Assembly: GCF_900130015.1 (NCBI RefSeq)
Contig: NZ_FQXS01000004.1
Coordinates: 1 to 64,000 of the forward strand
Reading direction: 5' to 3'
Length of the DNA stretch: 64,000 bases
Source of the DNA: Desulfofustis glycolicus DSM 9705
GTDB taxonomy: Bacteria > Desulfobacterota > Desulfobulbia > Desulfobulbales > Desulfocapsaceae
The notes beneath the pieces were generated by a model. It was not told the origin of the DNA. It searched no databases and worked only from the letters and a program-made list of their open reading frames with translations. Made by a program: the position numbers and the translations under genes. This document shows positions 1 to 8,937 of the stretch, one piece after another; the stretch's first letter is position 1; each line of letters begins with the position of its first letter.

Positions 1-2
1 AG

Positions 3-299
3 CGAAAGGTCTTTCTGATCCTGGATAACCTTCGGGTTCATCACAGCAAGGTCGTGCGGAAATGGCTTTCTGAACATCAGGACCAGATAGAAGTTTTTTA
101 TCTGCCGCCGTATACGCCGGAACACAACCCGGATGAATACTTGAACGGGAATCTCAAGCAACGAATACGGTCCGGTTTGCCGGCCAGAAATAGTGACGAT
201 CTGGCAAAGAAAACGAGGTCGTTTATGAAGACCCTTCAGCGACGACCAAATCATGTCAAAAGTTACTTCAAACATCCACTTGTCCGATATGCGGCATGA
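3..299 (+). mobile_element. IS630-family transposase, C-terminal part
   Basis: The reading frame is open from the window edge, so the 5' end lies outside. The visible part encodes ILDNLRVHHSK, then a stretch ending in YLPPYTPEHNPDEYLNG. This is the usual C-terminal half of the DDE domain of IS630-type transposases: the second catalytic Asp is in the ILDN block and the last acidic residue follows the PxxPxxNP block. The C-terminus looks complete. Whether the element is intact cannot be judged because the start is missing, and I did not identify a terminal inverted repeat after the stop. It sits next to a relatively AT-rich gene set, which fits past rearrangement or transfer at this end of the cluster. 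Confidence 0.85.
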
Positions 300-374
300 C
301 TTCGATATTTAGACACCGGAGCAATATAATCTTGTGAACATCTGTATCCCCACACTTATCAAAAGGATTGCGCG

Positions 375-1316
375 ATGAAATGGAAAGTTCTTGTATCAGC
401 CCCATACATGCAACCTATATTAGGACGGTTTCAGAGCGAGTTGGAAGAAAAAGGAGTGGAACTGGTAGTACCTCCAGTACTTGAACGGTTGGAAGAAATA
501 GATTTGTTAAACCTGATGACAGACATAGATGGCGTCATCTGTGGTGATGACAGATTTACTCGTAAAGTGATTGAATCCTCTCCTAAGCTTAAAGTTTTGT
601 CAAAATGGGGAACCGGAATAGACTCACTGGATGCCGATGCATGTGCAGAACGAGGTGTAGTTATTTGTCGAAATCCTAATGCTTTTAGTACTCCTGTCGC
701 TGAATCGGTACTTGGATATATTCTTTGTTTCACCAGGAAGTTGCTTTTTATGGATCGGCTCATGCATCGTGGAATTTGGGAAAAGATTCCGGGACGTGTA
801 CTGGAAGAATGCACTCTTGGAGTTATTGGAGTTGGAGATTCCGGTAAAGCTGTGGCTTCCCGAGCAAGAGCCTTAGGAATGAAAGTTCTCGGAAATGATA
901 TCAAGGAGATGCCGCAGGAATTTATTGAATTGACTGACATTCGCATGGTTACGAAAGAACAACTGCTTCAGGAAGCAGATTTTGTATCGTTACATACGGA
1001 TCTCAATACCACAAGTTTTCATCTGATGAATCGTGAAAGGTTTGCATTAATGCGGCCCGATGCTTATCTGCTCAACCTCAGTCGTGGACCAGTGGTTGAT
1101 GAAGAGGCTCTTGTCGAGGCATTGATTGAAGAACGTATTTCCGGTGCAGCACTTGATGTTTTCGAAGTCGAACCACCTCCTTTGAAAAGTCAGTTACTAA
1201 AAATGGACAATGTGCTATTGGCTCCTCACAATGCTAACTCAAGTGCTTTGTATTGGGAAAGGGTTCATCGAAATACAATAGATAATCTAATGGCGGTACT
1301 GGAAAAATCCGAATGA
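375..1316 (+). CDS. D-2-hydroxyacid dehydrogenase (phosphoglycerate dehydrogenase-like)
   Basis: This 313-aa protein is a member of the NAD-dependent D-isomer 2-hydroxyacid dehydrogenases, which interconvert 2-hydroxy and 2-keto acids. The nucleotide-binding loop reads GVIGVGDSGKAVA. The catalytic Arg is in NLSRGPVVDEEAL, the Glu in LDVFEVEPP and the His in LAPHNAN. It is shorter than full-length SerA and has no ACT domain, so it need not make serine. An AAGGA lies upstream of the ATG, and the stop overlaps the next start as ATGA, so the two are co-translated. By context it may act on a sugar acid or a small acid used in surface glycan synthesis; the substrate is unknown. Confidence 0.8.
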   Translation: MKWKVLVSAPYMQPILGRFQSELEEKGVELVVPPVLERLEEIDLLNLMTDIDGVICGDDRFTRKVIESSPKLKVLSKWGTGIDSLDADACAERGVVICRNPNAFSTPVAESVLGYILCFTRKLLFMDRLMHRGIWEKIPGRVLEECTLGVIGVGDSGKAVASRARALGMKVLGNDIKEMPQEFIELTDIRMVTKEQLLQEADFVSLHTDLNTTSFHLMNRERFALMRPDAYLLNLSRGPVVDEEALVEALIEERISGAALDVFEVEPPPLKSQLLKMDNVLLAPHNANSSALYWERVHRNTIDNLMAVLEKSE

Positions 1317-2053
1317 AGCGATCTGTGTTTATCACTGGTGCTGCTCGAGGCATTGGTTTAGCTTGTTCTCGCGCCTTTGCAGACGAGAATTGGCTTGTCT
1401 ATGGGGTTGATGTACTCCAGCCTGAGGATGATCATCTTTTTTCTCATTTTCTAAAAATTGATTTGACTACCGATGCTGGATTGGAAGAGGTTTTCTCCTT
1501 TGCACGGGAGATGACATGTTTGAATGTTCTGGTAAATAATGCTGCAATACAAATAATCAAATCATTGCAGGAAACTACTGGTCAAGATATTGATCAGGTG
1601 ATGTCTCTCAATTTCAAAGTTCCATTGTTTTTGGCCCAAGAATTCCTCCCTTTGTTGCGTTCCGGAGGATCAATAGTGAATATATCGTCTGTCCATGCTC
1701 TTGCTACTTCAAAATATATTGGTGCGTATGCTGCAGGTAAGGCCGCCTTGTTATCCTTGACAAGATCCATGGCTTTAGAATTTGGCGAGATGGGTATTCG
1801 AGCTAACGCTTTATTACCAGGGGCTATTGATACAAAAATGCTCAAGGCTGGACTGAATCGAAATCACAAATCAGTAGGATACCAACAGCAAATACAACAG
1901 CTTGCGTCGAGGCACGCGTCAGGAAGAATTGGTCAGCCTGAGGAAATAGCTCGCGCTGTCCTTTTCCTCGCTGATAATTCTCAATCTGGGTTTATGACAG
2001 GTCAATCCATTGTTATAGATGGAGGATGTCTTGCGAGGCTTTCTACTGAGTAG
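1313..2053 (+). CDS. SDR-family NAD(P)-dependent oxidoreductase
   Basis: This 246-aa protein is a classical short-chain dehydrogenase. It has the TGAARGIG dinucleotide loop near the N-terminus, the NNAA motif, the catalytic Ser in NISSVHA and the YAAGK active-site Tyr-Lys pair. The C-terminus ends in the usual ...TGQSIVIDGG block. Family length is normal (about 250 aa). It starts inside the stop of the upstream dehydrogenase, so both are one unit. Such enzymes are often annotated as 3-oxoacyl-ACP reductases, but here pairing with a hydroxyacid dehydrogenase and a GDP-mannose dehydratase homologue suggests a sugar or sugar-acid substrate. That is inference from neighbours only. Confidence 0.8.
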   Translation: MKRSVFITGAARGIGLACSRAFADENWLVYGVDVLQPEDDHLFSHFLKIDLTTDAGLEEVFSFAREMTCLNVLVNNAAIQIIKSLQETTGQDIDQVMSLNFKVPLFLAQEFLPLLRSGGSIVNISSVHALATSKYIGAYAAGKAALLSLTRSMALEFGEMGIRANALLPGAIDTKMLKAGLNRNHKSVGYQQQIQQLASRHASGRIGQPEEIARAVLFLADNSQSGFMTGQSIVIDGGCLARLSTE

Positions 2054-2071
2054 TTTTGTTAGAATCTCACC

Positions 2072-3040
2072 ATGAAAATTGCTTTTATTACTGGAATTAC
2101 CGGTCAAGACGGCAGTTACCTTGCAGAAATTCTTTTGGAGAAGGGATACGAGGTTTATGGTTTGACGCGACGAGCGTCATTGGAAGACCAGTCGAACCGA
2201 TTATCGAGAATTAAGCATCTTCTCAAAGATATTCGTCTGCTTTCCGGGACATTAGAAAGTTACCCTTCTTTGTATCGGGCGTTACGAGAATCGAAGCCCG
2301 ATGAGGTTTATCATCTTGCCGCGCAGAGTTTTGTAAATTATTCCTTTGAGGATGAGTTCTCCACGATCAGCGCCAATATAAACGGCACACATGGGTTGTT
2401 GGCAGCTTGTTTGGAATTGGTACCGCAGGCAAAATTCTATTTTGCCGGATCCAGCGAAATGTTTGGCAGTTCTCAAAATCCACCCCAACATGAAGAAAGT
2501 CAATTCAAACCTCGATCGGCATATGGTATCTCAAAGGTGGCCGGTTACCACCTAGCGTGCAATTATCGTGAAAACTATGGATTATTTACCGCTACCGGTA
2601 TTTTATTTAATCATGAGTCGCCACGGCGTGGGTTTGAATTTGTAACGAGAAAAATTTCATCCGCGGTGGCTAGAATTAAACAAGGATCACAGGAACGGTT
2701 GGAACTCGGTAATCTTGACGCACAGCGCGACTGGGGGCATGCCAAGGAATACGTTGATGCGATGTGGCGTATGTTGCAGCAAGACAAGCCTGGCGATTAT
2801 GTTATTTCGACAGGTAAGCTTCATTCGGTTCGTGATTTCTGCGCGATCGCCTTTAATTATGTGGACCTTGATTACCGAGATTGGGTTGATATCAATCCAC
2901 AATTTTATCGTCACGAAACTGCTATCTTGCAAGGTGACTCTCGAAAGGCTGAGGAAAAGCTTAACTGGCGACCACGCATATCTTTCCATGATATGGTTTG
3001 TGAAATGGTGGAAAACGACCTTCGTTCGTTGCAGTCATAA
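2072..3040 (+). CDS. gmd: GDP-mannose 4,6-dehydratase-like NDP-sugar dehydratase
   Basis: This 322-aa extended-SDR enzyme opens with FITGITGQDGSYLAEIL and a following GLTRRAS, the signature of GDP-mannose 4,6-dehydratases. The catalytic triad region shows AGSSEMFG and YGISKVAGYH, and the NHESPRRGFEFVTRKI block is typical of the family. The expected reaction is GDP-D-mannose to GDP-4-keto-6-deoxy-mannose in the cytoplasm. It lies 18 nt after the SDR gene and before an FAD enzyme and a DUF115 protein. The sequence diverges from textbook Gmd in places, so a related NDP-sugar could be the substrate. Its likely role is supply of a 6-deoxy sugar for flagellin or surface glycan. Confidence 0.8.
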   Translation: MKIAFITGITGQDGSYLAEILLEKGYEVYGLTRRASLEDQSNRLSRIKHLLKDIRLLSGTLESYPSLYRALRESKPDEVYHLAAQSFVNYSFEDEFSTISANINGTHGLLAACLELVPQAKFYFAGSSEMFGSSQNPPQHEESQFKPRSAYGISKVAGYHLACNYRENYGLFTATGILFNHESPRRGFEFVTRKISSAVARIKQGSQERLELGNLDAQRDWGHAKEYVDAMWRMLQQDKPGDYVISTGKLHSVRDFCAIAFNYVDLDYRDWVDINPQFYRHETAILQGDSRKAEEKLNWRPRISFHDMVCEMVENDLRSLQS

Positions 3041-3069
3041 TTAACCGTGATAACTGTACATTTCATCTC

Positions 3070-4221
3070 ATGAACCATGTCACGGCTGATATTCTTGTTG
3101 TCGGATCAGGAATTGCGGGATTTTTTGCAATATATACCGCGCAGCAAAAAAAGACATGTCGGTCTATTGTTGTTTTAAACAAAGGGAGGATATTCCAATC
3201 TGGATCTTCGTTTGACAATCTTAACGGTAAGTGGGGGATTACTTACGGAACAACAGACCAGGAAAATGATCTCCTTCTCGCCAGGATAAATGACCTTGCG
3301 TGTGGCAACAACAATCCTCAATTGAGTTCTATTGCAGTAGAATCATCTCATGGCGCCTATCGAGCGCTCCTTCATCTTGGCGTCCGATTTGCCGGTAATA
3401 ACGGAACTACCAACAGAATTTCTCCCTGTTTTCATGATCAACCACTTGCCTCAATCATCTCCTCGACCGAACAATTGAGTGAATGTCTTCGCCGGCACAT
3501 TGATCGGACAGTGGTGAACATTTTTGATTGGCACCGGGCTATTCGGCTTCTAATGGATGACAACGGTTGTTGCGGATGCCTGGCCGTGAATGAAAAGGGC
3601 GAAGAGGTAAAGGTCAGAAGCAGGGCGACGATTATGGCCTGCGGTGGCAATGCTGCGCTCCACAATCCTCACATCGTTGATGCTGGATTAACCGGCGATG
3701 GCTATCGGATGCTGCAGGAGATCGGAGTTCCTTTGAAAAATATGGACTATCGACAACTGGTATGGGAAGATGCCCGAATTGGGGCGCCGCGATTCCCCTT
3801 TCATCGGCTCCTGGATCGACGATTGCGGTTTGTAGATTATACCGGCCGGCAGATCATGATTCATGATCTGCCGGAAGAAGTTAAGTTGGCAAGGAAATCG
3901 CATGTTCCCATTGCCAACCTGCAACGGGATAGAATGTTAGATGAATTGCTCATGTCTGCTATTCCAGTAAGTGAAGAGAAATACGCAATTCGGGTTCTTG
4001 ACCTGGGAGGACAGTGTCTCCATCAGATTCTACCACATACGCAGGCCTCAAATGGTGGCGTCGAGATTGGCATTAATGGAGAGACCGGCGTGAGAAATCT
4101 TTATGCGGCTGGGGAAATGGCTACCGGCATGCATGGTGGGGATCGGGTAGGGGGGATGATGATTACTGCGGCGATCGTCTTCGGTAGTCGGGCCGGGTTG
4201 GCGGCTGCGCAGAATCTTTAA
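3070..4221 (+). CDS. FAD-dependent oxidoreductase, fumarate reductase/L-aspartate oxidase-like
   Basis: This 383-aa protein starts with a Rossmann FAD site (ILVVGSGIAGFFA). It ends with the matching C-terminal FAD motif, NLYAAGEMATGMHGGDRVGG followed by MMITAAIVFG, as in flavoproteins of the succinate dehydrogenase/fumarate reductase family. It is much shorter than SdhA/FrdA (about 580 aa) or NadB (about 530 aa), lacking the C-terminal helical part. No covalent-FAD His motif is evident. The gene lies between gmd and the DUF115 gene on the same strand, so it may oxidise or reduce an intermediate of a flagellin modification. No specific substrate can be named. Confidence 0.7.
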   Translation: MNHVTADILVVGSGIAGFFAIYTAQQKKTCRSIVVLNKGRIFQSGSSFDNLNGKWGITYGTTDQENDLLLARINDLACGNNNPQLSSIAVESSHGAYRALLHLGVRFAGNNGTTNRISPCFHDQPLASIISSTEQLSECLRRHIDRTVVNIFDWHRAIRLLMDDNGCCGCLAVNEKGEEVKVRSRATIMACGGNAALHNPHIVDAGLTGDGYRMLQEIGVPLKNMDYRQLVWEDARIGAPRFPFHRLLDRRLRFVDYTGRQIMIHDLPEEVKLARKSHVPIANLQRDRMLDELLMSAIPVSEEKYAIRVLDLGGQCLHQILPHTQASNGGVEIGINGETGVRNLYAAGEMATGMHGGDRVGGMMITAAIVFGSRAGLAAAQNL

Positions 4222-4251
4222 AGATAGGCATCTGATAAAGTGGAGTCGAAT

Positions 4252-6222
4252 ATGTCAATGATCACCAGGTTACGAGAGGTTGATGCCGCCGGGCGACCTG
4301 CGATCATTACTGGGCTTTACGATAAGAATCGTCGCTATTTTATAAAGAATCAGCCTGCTATCGCTCGATTCCTCGATTCCGGGTCATGCCCGTATCATAT
4401 CGATTTAACAGAGACATTCCTCAATATCGTACACACGCCGAGTGGCTTGCTTGGGCACCCGGAGACGGGCCTTGATCATTTTGCCGAGATGCTCGGCTCA
4501 GGCGATCACCAAGGCTGGATCGATCTGGTAAATGCGGAGCGGGTCGAACCGCATAACTCTCCCGTGCATTGTTCGCTTCTCCGCGATTTCCAGGATGGCA
4601 TGAACGAGGTGTTTTTCGAGCAGGCACAGCTTCTGGATACGGGGACGGTTAAAGTGAAAACTGCTGGTGCCGGCGTCAATTTTTCACCTCCGGTTGTTTT
4701 TGTCGGTATTTTTCATGGGCTGCATATCGATTACTTCCTGGCAACAACAGAGGTCACCCGAATTGCTCTGATCGAGCCGGAGCCGGAGCGCTTCGAAGTC
4801 TCCTGCTATTTTCTTGATTACGAGGAGATAGCTAGACGCTTTGGCGCGCTGCCGCTTTGCATTGGCGACCAGGCCGACCAGGTTATAATGCGATGGTTCC
4901 ACTCAAGCGATAAGGTCACCAGTCGGTTGTGGATGCGATTATTGCCGGGATATGTTTCAGAGCGAATAGAACCAATTTTTAAGCAGTTTGTCCTGCAGCA
5001 ACGGATTCTCGACGGTATGACCACTTCGGTGGATAACGAGAACCGAGGTATTGCAGCTGGCTGGCAGTCTGTTCGTGAACGGCGACAATTTCTCAACAGC
5101 AAGCCGAGACTATCCGCAGGGGCGCGCATTGCTATAGTCGCTTCTGGACCATCACTGGCTCAAGACTATGAATGGTTGCGTCACAATCGGGATTGTCTGC
5201 TAATTTTCGCTGTGCATAGTGCTGTCAGACCACTGATGGCCAATGGCATTAAGCCTGACTTGCAATTCGCCGTCGATATGCATCTTGATGAAAACGTTGT
5301 GCAAGCACTACACTTGCACCGCGATGTACCGTTGGTGGCCTATTTCAAAGCCTCTTCGCCGTTGCTCGCCGCGGTTGACCTGCCGCTGTTGATTGTCGAG
5401 CGCGATGTAGCAAACCCTGTTCACTTTGAACAATTGCTGGTAAACACACATCCTTCAACGGCGACGCTGGCTCTATCGTTTGCCTGTTTCTGCCATCCTG
5501 ACGAACTATACCTGCTCGGCCTCGACCTTGGATTTCACAATATTGAGACACAGGCGATTAGTGGCGGCATTCATGATAATCGCCCTCAACAACAAGACAA
5601 TCTCCACGTTGTTCCGGCAAATTTTTCCAATCATTCGGGTGAAGCGGGTGTATACACAACTCCCTTTTTCAATGGCGTCAAGATCAATGTCGAACGTGAA
5701 CTCAGGGAGCATCGGCAGGGGATGCATTGCTGCAATTTGTCCGATGGCGCACGCATCGAAGGAACAAGCTCTGCGCGAAGTGCTGAGATGGTTTTAGCCG
5801 AGTATCCCGGCAAGACTCACGATCTGCAAACGATCTACAGTGCTTTTCAGATGGCCGAAGAGGGGAAGAACTGGCATCGTTACCATCTGCCCGGAAGAGA
5901 TCTCTTACAACTTTTTAGCAGTACATTAGGCTCTTTTTTGACGATGGAGCAATGGGACTGGCCGCAGTTCTGCGTACGCTTGGATAGCGTCTTGGCGGGC
6001 GCCATGAATGTCTGCCAACAGAGCAGCCCGTGTTTGAGGATGACGATTTATGAGCGGCTGATCAACGATCTGCTGACTAGCTGGTATCGCTACCTGCTCC
6101 TTTCTTCAGATGTTGCAACGGCAGAGAAGATATACCATGAAGGGCTGCGGCAATTCTTGAAAATACTTGCCAGATTGGAGTGGCCGATCGATGAAACTGA
6201 AACTGTTGTTTCGATTCAATAA
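4252..6222 (+). CDS. DUF115/Maf-like motility accessory factor, probable flagellin glycosyltransferase
   Basis: The longest frame opens with GTG at 4240, but a GGAG six bases before ATG 4252 favours that start, giving 656 aa. The centre contains ARIAIVASGPSLAQDYEWL and a following IKPDLQFAVDMH, the core of DUF115 (6-hydroxymethylpterin pyrophosphokinase-like) found in Maf proteins. Maf proteins in Campylobacter, Helicobacter and Aeromonas act late in flagellin glycosylation, probably moving nonulosonic acids to flagellin. The position directly beside fliT, fliS, fliD and the flagellins supports the same role here. The donor sugar is unknown: no pse or leg synthesis genes are visible. The 3' end overlaps the convergent fliT-like gene by 7 nt. 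Confidence 0.75.
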   Translation: MSMITRLREVDAAGRPAIITGLYDKNRRYFIKNQPAIARFLDSGSCPYHIDLTETFLNIVHTPSGLLGHPETGLDHFAEMLGSGDHQGWIDLVNAERVEPHNSPVHCSLLRDFQDGMNEVFFEQAQLLDTGTVKVKTAGAGVNFSPPVVFVGIFHGLHIDYFLATTEVTRIALIEPEPERFEVSCYFLDYEEIARRFGALPLCIGDQADQVIMRWFHSSDKVTSRLWMRLLPGYVSERIEPIFKQFVLQQRILDGMTTSVDNENRGIAAGWQSVRERRQFLNSKPRLSAGARIAIVASGPSLAQDYEWLRHNRDCLLIFAVHSAVRPLMANGIKPDLQFAVDMHLDENVVQALHLHRDVPLVAYFKASSPLLAAVDLPLLIVERDVANPVHFEQLLVNTHPSTATLALSFACFCHPDELYLLGLDLGFHNIETQAISGGIHDNRPQQQDNLHVVPANFSNHSGEAGVYTTPFFNGVKINVERELREHRQGMHCCNLSDGARIEGTSSARSAEMVLAEYPGKTHDLQTIYSAFQMAEEGKNWHRYHLPGRDLLQLFSSTLGSFLTMEQWDWPQFCVRLDSVLAGAMNVCQQSSPCLRMTIYERLINDLLTSWYRYLLLSSDVATAEKIYHEGLRQFLKILARLEWPIDETETVVSIQ

Positions 6223-6632
6223 CTGCTTCTGATAATGCTGCCGGTCGATTCGATGGTTTTTGAATGATACCCGGCTAGTGAGTGCATACCTTTGCGCAGC
6301 ATATCGAGTTCGATGCGGGTCATCTCCATCATCGAGGAGAGGCGGGCCAGCATGCTGTCGTTGTGATCCTGCAATTCTTTGATCATCGAACTACGCATTT
6401 CCAGCAAGCCATCCAACGCAAACAAGTCAGCTTTGTTGTTCAACGTGGTCATCAATTCGGCATCGGCTGTTTCGATCTCTTGCTGCAATGCTTTAAGACG
6501 ATCGTTGTGTTTAAGGAAATCGTCGGCGGCAATTGTTCTGTCGGAGATGGCCAAACTGAATTCCTGGGCATGCAGCAGCATTGCCTTGTAGCACTCAATT
6601 GATTTTTCCACGAGATGCTTGCAGTCTTCCAT
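6216..6632 (-). CDS. fliT: FliT-like flagellar export chaperone
   Basis: This 138-aa, wholly helical, charged protein lies immediately after fliS. It has no membrane segment or signal peptide. Position and predicted architecture match FliT, the chaperone of the filament cap protein FliD; sequence identity within FliT is generally too low to confirm by eye. The pattern of Leu/Met heptads from about residue 40 to 120 suggests helical hairpins. It is the last gene of the fliD-fliS-fliT run, 14 nt beyond the fliS stop. The gene end overlaps the end of the convergent Maf-like gene. Alternative: an uncharacterised coiled-coil flagellar protein. Confidence 0.6.
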   Translation of the reverse strand: MEDCKHLVEKSIECYKAMLLHAQEFSLAISDRTIAADDFLKHNDRLKALQQEIETADAELMTTLNNKADLFALDGLLEMRSSMIKELQDHNDSMLARLSSMMEMTRIELDMLRKGMHSLAGYHSKTIESTGSIIRSSY

Positions 6633-6646
6633 GACGTAATCCTGGA

Positions 6647-7081
6647 TCAGATAGATGAAGCGGCGAGTTGGGTGTGCGGACTTTCTGAAGAATCGCCGGT
6701 TGCTTTTGCTTTATTGTTGATCTCGATCGCCTCAACCCACGTTTCCCTGAGGTCTTTGAGCAAGGTTATCACGATCTCGATCTTCTCCGGATCATTAGCG
6801 ACGTTGGCCTGAGACAATTCTTTGAGCATGAAGTTGTATAGCGCGTCCAGGTTTTCAGAAATCATCCCACCAATTTCATGGTTGAGAGAACCGGCAAACT
6901 CGGCGATGATTGCCATGGTCTTGCCGATATATTTCCCCTTGTTGGCCATGTCGTTATCGTTCATGGCATTGACCGCCTGACGGCTGAACCGAATCGCTCC
7001 GTCATAGAGCAGGATCAGGATTTGCTCTTTGGATGCGGTGGCGATCTGGTTGGCCTGGTATTGATTCACGTAGCCGTTCAT
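6647..7081 (-). CDS. fliS: Flagellin export chaperone FliS
   Basis: This 144-aa protein begins with the typical Tyr/Gln-rich N-terminus (NGYVNQYQANQI) followed by ASKEQILILLYDGAIRFSRQA, the FliS core motif. The family length is 120-145 aa. FliS binds the C-terminal disordered region of flagellin in the cytoplasm, blocks early polymerisation and brings flagellin to FlhA. In CsrA/FliW systems it also affects free FliW. The ATG overlaps the fliD stop (ATGA), showing translational coupling. The C-terminus is extended by a Ser/Thr-rich tail. Confidence 0.95.
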   Translation of the reverse strand: MNGYVNQYQANQIATASKEQILILLYDGAIRFSRQAVNAMNDNDMANKGKYIGKTMAIIAEFAGSLNHEIGGMISENLDALYNFMLKELSQANVANDPEKIEIVITLLKDLRETWVEAIEINNKAKATGDSSESPHTQLAASSI

Positions 7082-8445
7082 TTCTTGTAATTCCAGAGGT
7101 TTTCAAGAGATTGGAGTTGAGAAGAGAGAAAACTGGACTGAGAGTTCATCGTGCTGACCAATTGTTCCATGGCACTGAACTGCATGCGGAGTGTTTCCTC
7201 GCGTTTTTCCAGGCGTGATTCGGTCAGGGTGATCTGTTTGTCAATTCGGGCCAGGTTTGTTTCGATGCTTTTTTTCCGGCCGGCGAGCAGACCATCGGTT
7301 GGGCTGGTCAGGCTGCTCAGATAATCCTGCATCATTGTACCAATACCCTCGATATCGTCGCCATTGCCGGCAAGCAGCGTTATCAGACTGTCGGGATCGG
7401 TGTCGATGGCAGCGCTGAGCCTTGTAGCGTCCAGGGAAAGCTGTCCGTCGCTTTGCGTTTCGAGTCCCAATTGGGACAGGCTGGTTACGCCGGCACCGGC
7501 AGCTATATTGGTTGTCAGCATGTTCTGCAGACGCCGCTTGATGTTGGCAAGTCCCGAATCACCGCCCAATACACCGGGCGTGTCGTCGCCGAACGTCGAT
7601 TGCCCGGTTACGAAGGAAACAACCTCGTTATAGGCACTAATGAACGAATTAATATTAGTCTTGATGGCATCGTTGGAGAGCGTAATGTCAACTTTCGTTG
7701 TTGTTCCTACCTCTGCTTTGATCAGATCAAGAGTGACCCCGGGAATAGCGTCGGTAATCGCGTTGTTATCGCCGTAAATGTCGATGTTGTCGACCCGGAT
7801 ATGGGCCTGTGAGGCTGCCTGCGATTCGGACAGAGCACCAAGCGTCTGCCCGCTGCCGCCAGTCAGTCCACTGCTGTCAAGTGTGAACGCCGTGGCGACG
7901 TTGTCGCCGGTCAGCGTCAGCCGATAGGGATTTTCACTGCCGTCGTTGATGATTGCCGACTGCACCCCGATATCGGCGTCGTTGATGGCCTGCATGATGC
8001 CGGTTAGTGAGTTGTTCGTCTCGTCGATGGTGATGGCATGATCCACGCCGTCAACGGTAAACACCAATTCCCCGGTGCCAAACGTTTGTTCGGTGTTGGA
8101 GGAAAAACCGGCGGTGTACCTCTTCTGCACCTGGGCAAGCGAAACCACTTCTACCTGGTAGCTGGTATTGGCAAGAGCATTTTCCGAGGCGCTGGTGGAG
8201 AAGAAGTCGCCTGAGGCGGCAGTGGCTTTGTACTGGTTATACTGGCTCTCGCTGGCCAAGGTCCTGACATTGTCGAGCAGGCCTTTGAGCTTGGTGTCGA
8301 AGTCCTTGTATGCGGTCAGTTTGTTGCTAAGCCAGGTCTGGTCGCCCTGCATCCGGGTGATTGGTGCTCGTTCGAGATTCATCAATTGCTTGACGATCGA
8401 ATCGGTGTCCATCCCGGATGCAAGACCGCTGAATTGAATAGCCAT
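7078..8445 (-). CDS. fliD: Flagellar filament cap protein FliD
   Basis: This 455-aa protein has the FliD N-terminus (IQFSGLASGMDTDSIVKQLM) and a C-terminal coiled coil ending in SQSSFLSSQLQSLENLW. FliD caps the growing filament and places flagellin monomers. The length is normal for the family, and the middle part is variable as expected for the exposed domains. An AAGGGAT lies just before the ATG. It follows flaG by 66 nt, in which I could not make out a clear promoter, so the two genes may be co-transcribed. fliS is coupled to its stop codon. Confidence 0.95.
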   Translation of the reverse strand: MAIQFSGLASGMDTDSIVKQLMNLERAPITRMQGDQTWLSNKLTAYKDFDTKLKGLLDNVRTLASESQYNQYKATAASGDFFSTSASENALANTSYQVEVVSLAQVQKRYTAGFSSNTEQTFGTGELVFTVDGVDHAITIDETNNSLTGIMQAINDADIGVQSAIINDGSENPYRLTLTGDNVATAFTLDSSGLTGGSGQTLGALSESQAASQAHIRVDNIDIYGDNNAITDAIPGVTLDLIKAEVGTTTKVDITLSNDAIKTNINSFISAYNEVVSFVTGQSTFGDDTPGVLGGDSGLANIKRRLQNMLTTNIAAGAGVTSLSQLGLETQSDGQLSLDATRLSAAIDTDPDSLITLLAGNGDDIEGIGTMMQDYLSSLTSPTDGLLAGRKKSIETNLARIDKQITLTESRLEKREETLRMQFSAMEQLVSTMNSQSSFLSSQLQSLENLWNYKK

Positions 8446-8511
8446 GGTTATCCCTTATCGCTGAGAGCGCCTTCAAAAAAAAGGTGAAACGAATTTGTTA
8501 TACTAATCTAA

Positions 8512-8856
8512 TCAGCCGACCGTATCGACCAGATTGCCCCTCAGCTCGCTCAGGTGCTTGCTTAACTCGCGCAATTCCTCGGGCGGGATTTCCCGCACGG
8601 TCTCTCCCGAGTCCTGATCGACCACTTTAACGACTAATCCGCCAAGATCCTGATCGTTTTCGAATCGTACCGAATAGAGTCCGTCTTCGGTAAGTGCCTT
8701 GATCTGGCTCAATAGCTCTTCCGGTGGAATACTCTTTTCCGGTACGGCGGGCTGCTCGGGCATATCGTCCTTGGCCCGGCGGACCCTATCTATTTGCTCG
8801 GCCGATACCGATGTTCGTTGGGCGGCAAGCGTTCCGGCCAATGCTTCCGTATTCAT
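8512..8856 (-). CDS. flaG: FlaG family protein
   Basis: This 114-aa protein ends with the FlaG domain: YSVRFENDQDLGGLVVKVVD followed by SGETVREIPPEEL. FlaG proteins are small and usually encoded next to flagellin and fliD; in several bacteria they limit filament length. The N-terminal half is polar and probably disordered. The gene lies between flagellin 1, whose terminator hairpin is just upstream, and fliD. A GGGAGGTAG stretch shortly before the ATG provides the ribosome site. Confidence 0.9.
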   Translation of the reverse strand: MNTEALAGTLAAQRTSVSAEQIDRVRRAKDDMPEQPAVPEKSIPPEELLSQIKALTEDGLYSVRFENDQDLGGLVVKVVDQDSGETVREIPPEELRELSKHLSELRGNLVDTVG

Positions 8857-8893
8857 CTTCTACCTCCCTGTAGAATGCTCACTGCTGAAAAGG

Positions 8894-8922
8894 CCCGAAG
8901 GCCGGAAGATCCGGCCTTCGGG
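8894..8922 (-). terminator. Intrinsic terminator of flagellin 1
   Basis: A perfect 13-bp stem (CCCGAAGGCCGGA and its complement, loop of 3 nt) follows the flagellin 1 stop. On the minus strand it is followed by CCTTTTC, a short T tract. The GC-rich stem makes it a good terminator for the highly expressed flagellin gene, although the T run is weak and some readthrough into flaG-fliD is likely. Confidence 0.7.
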
Positions 8923-8937
8923 GCTGAAGATTGGAGA

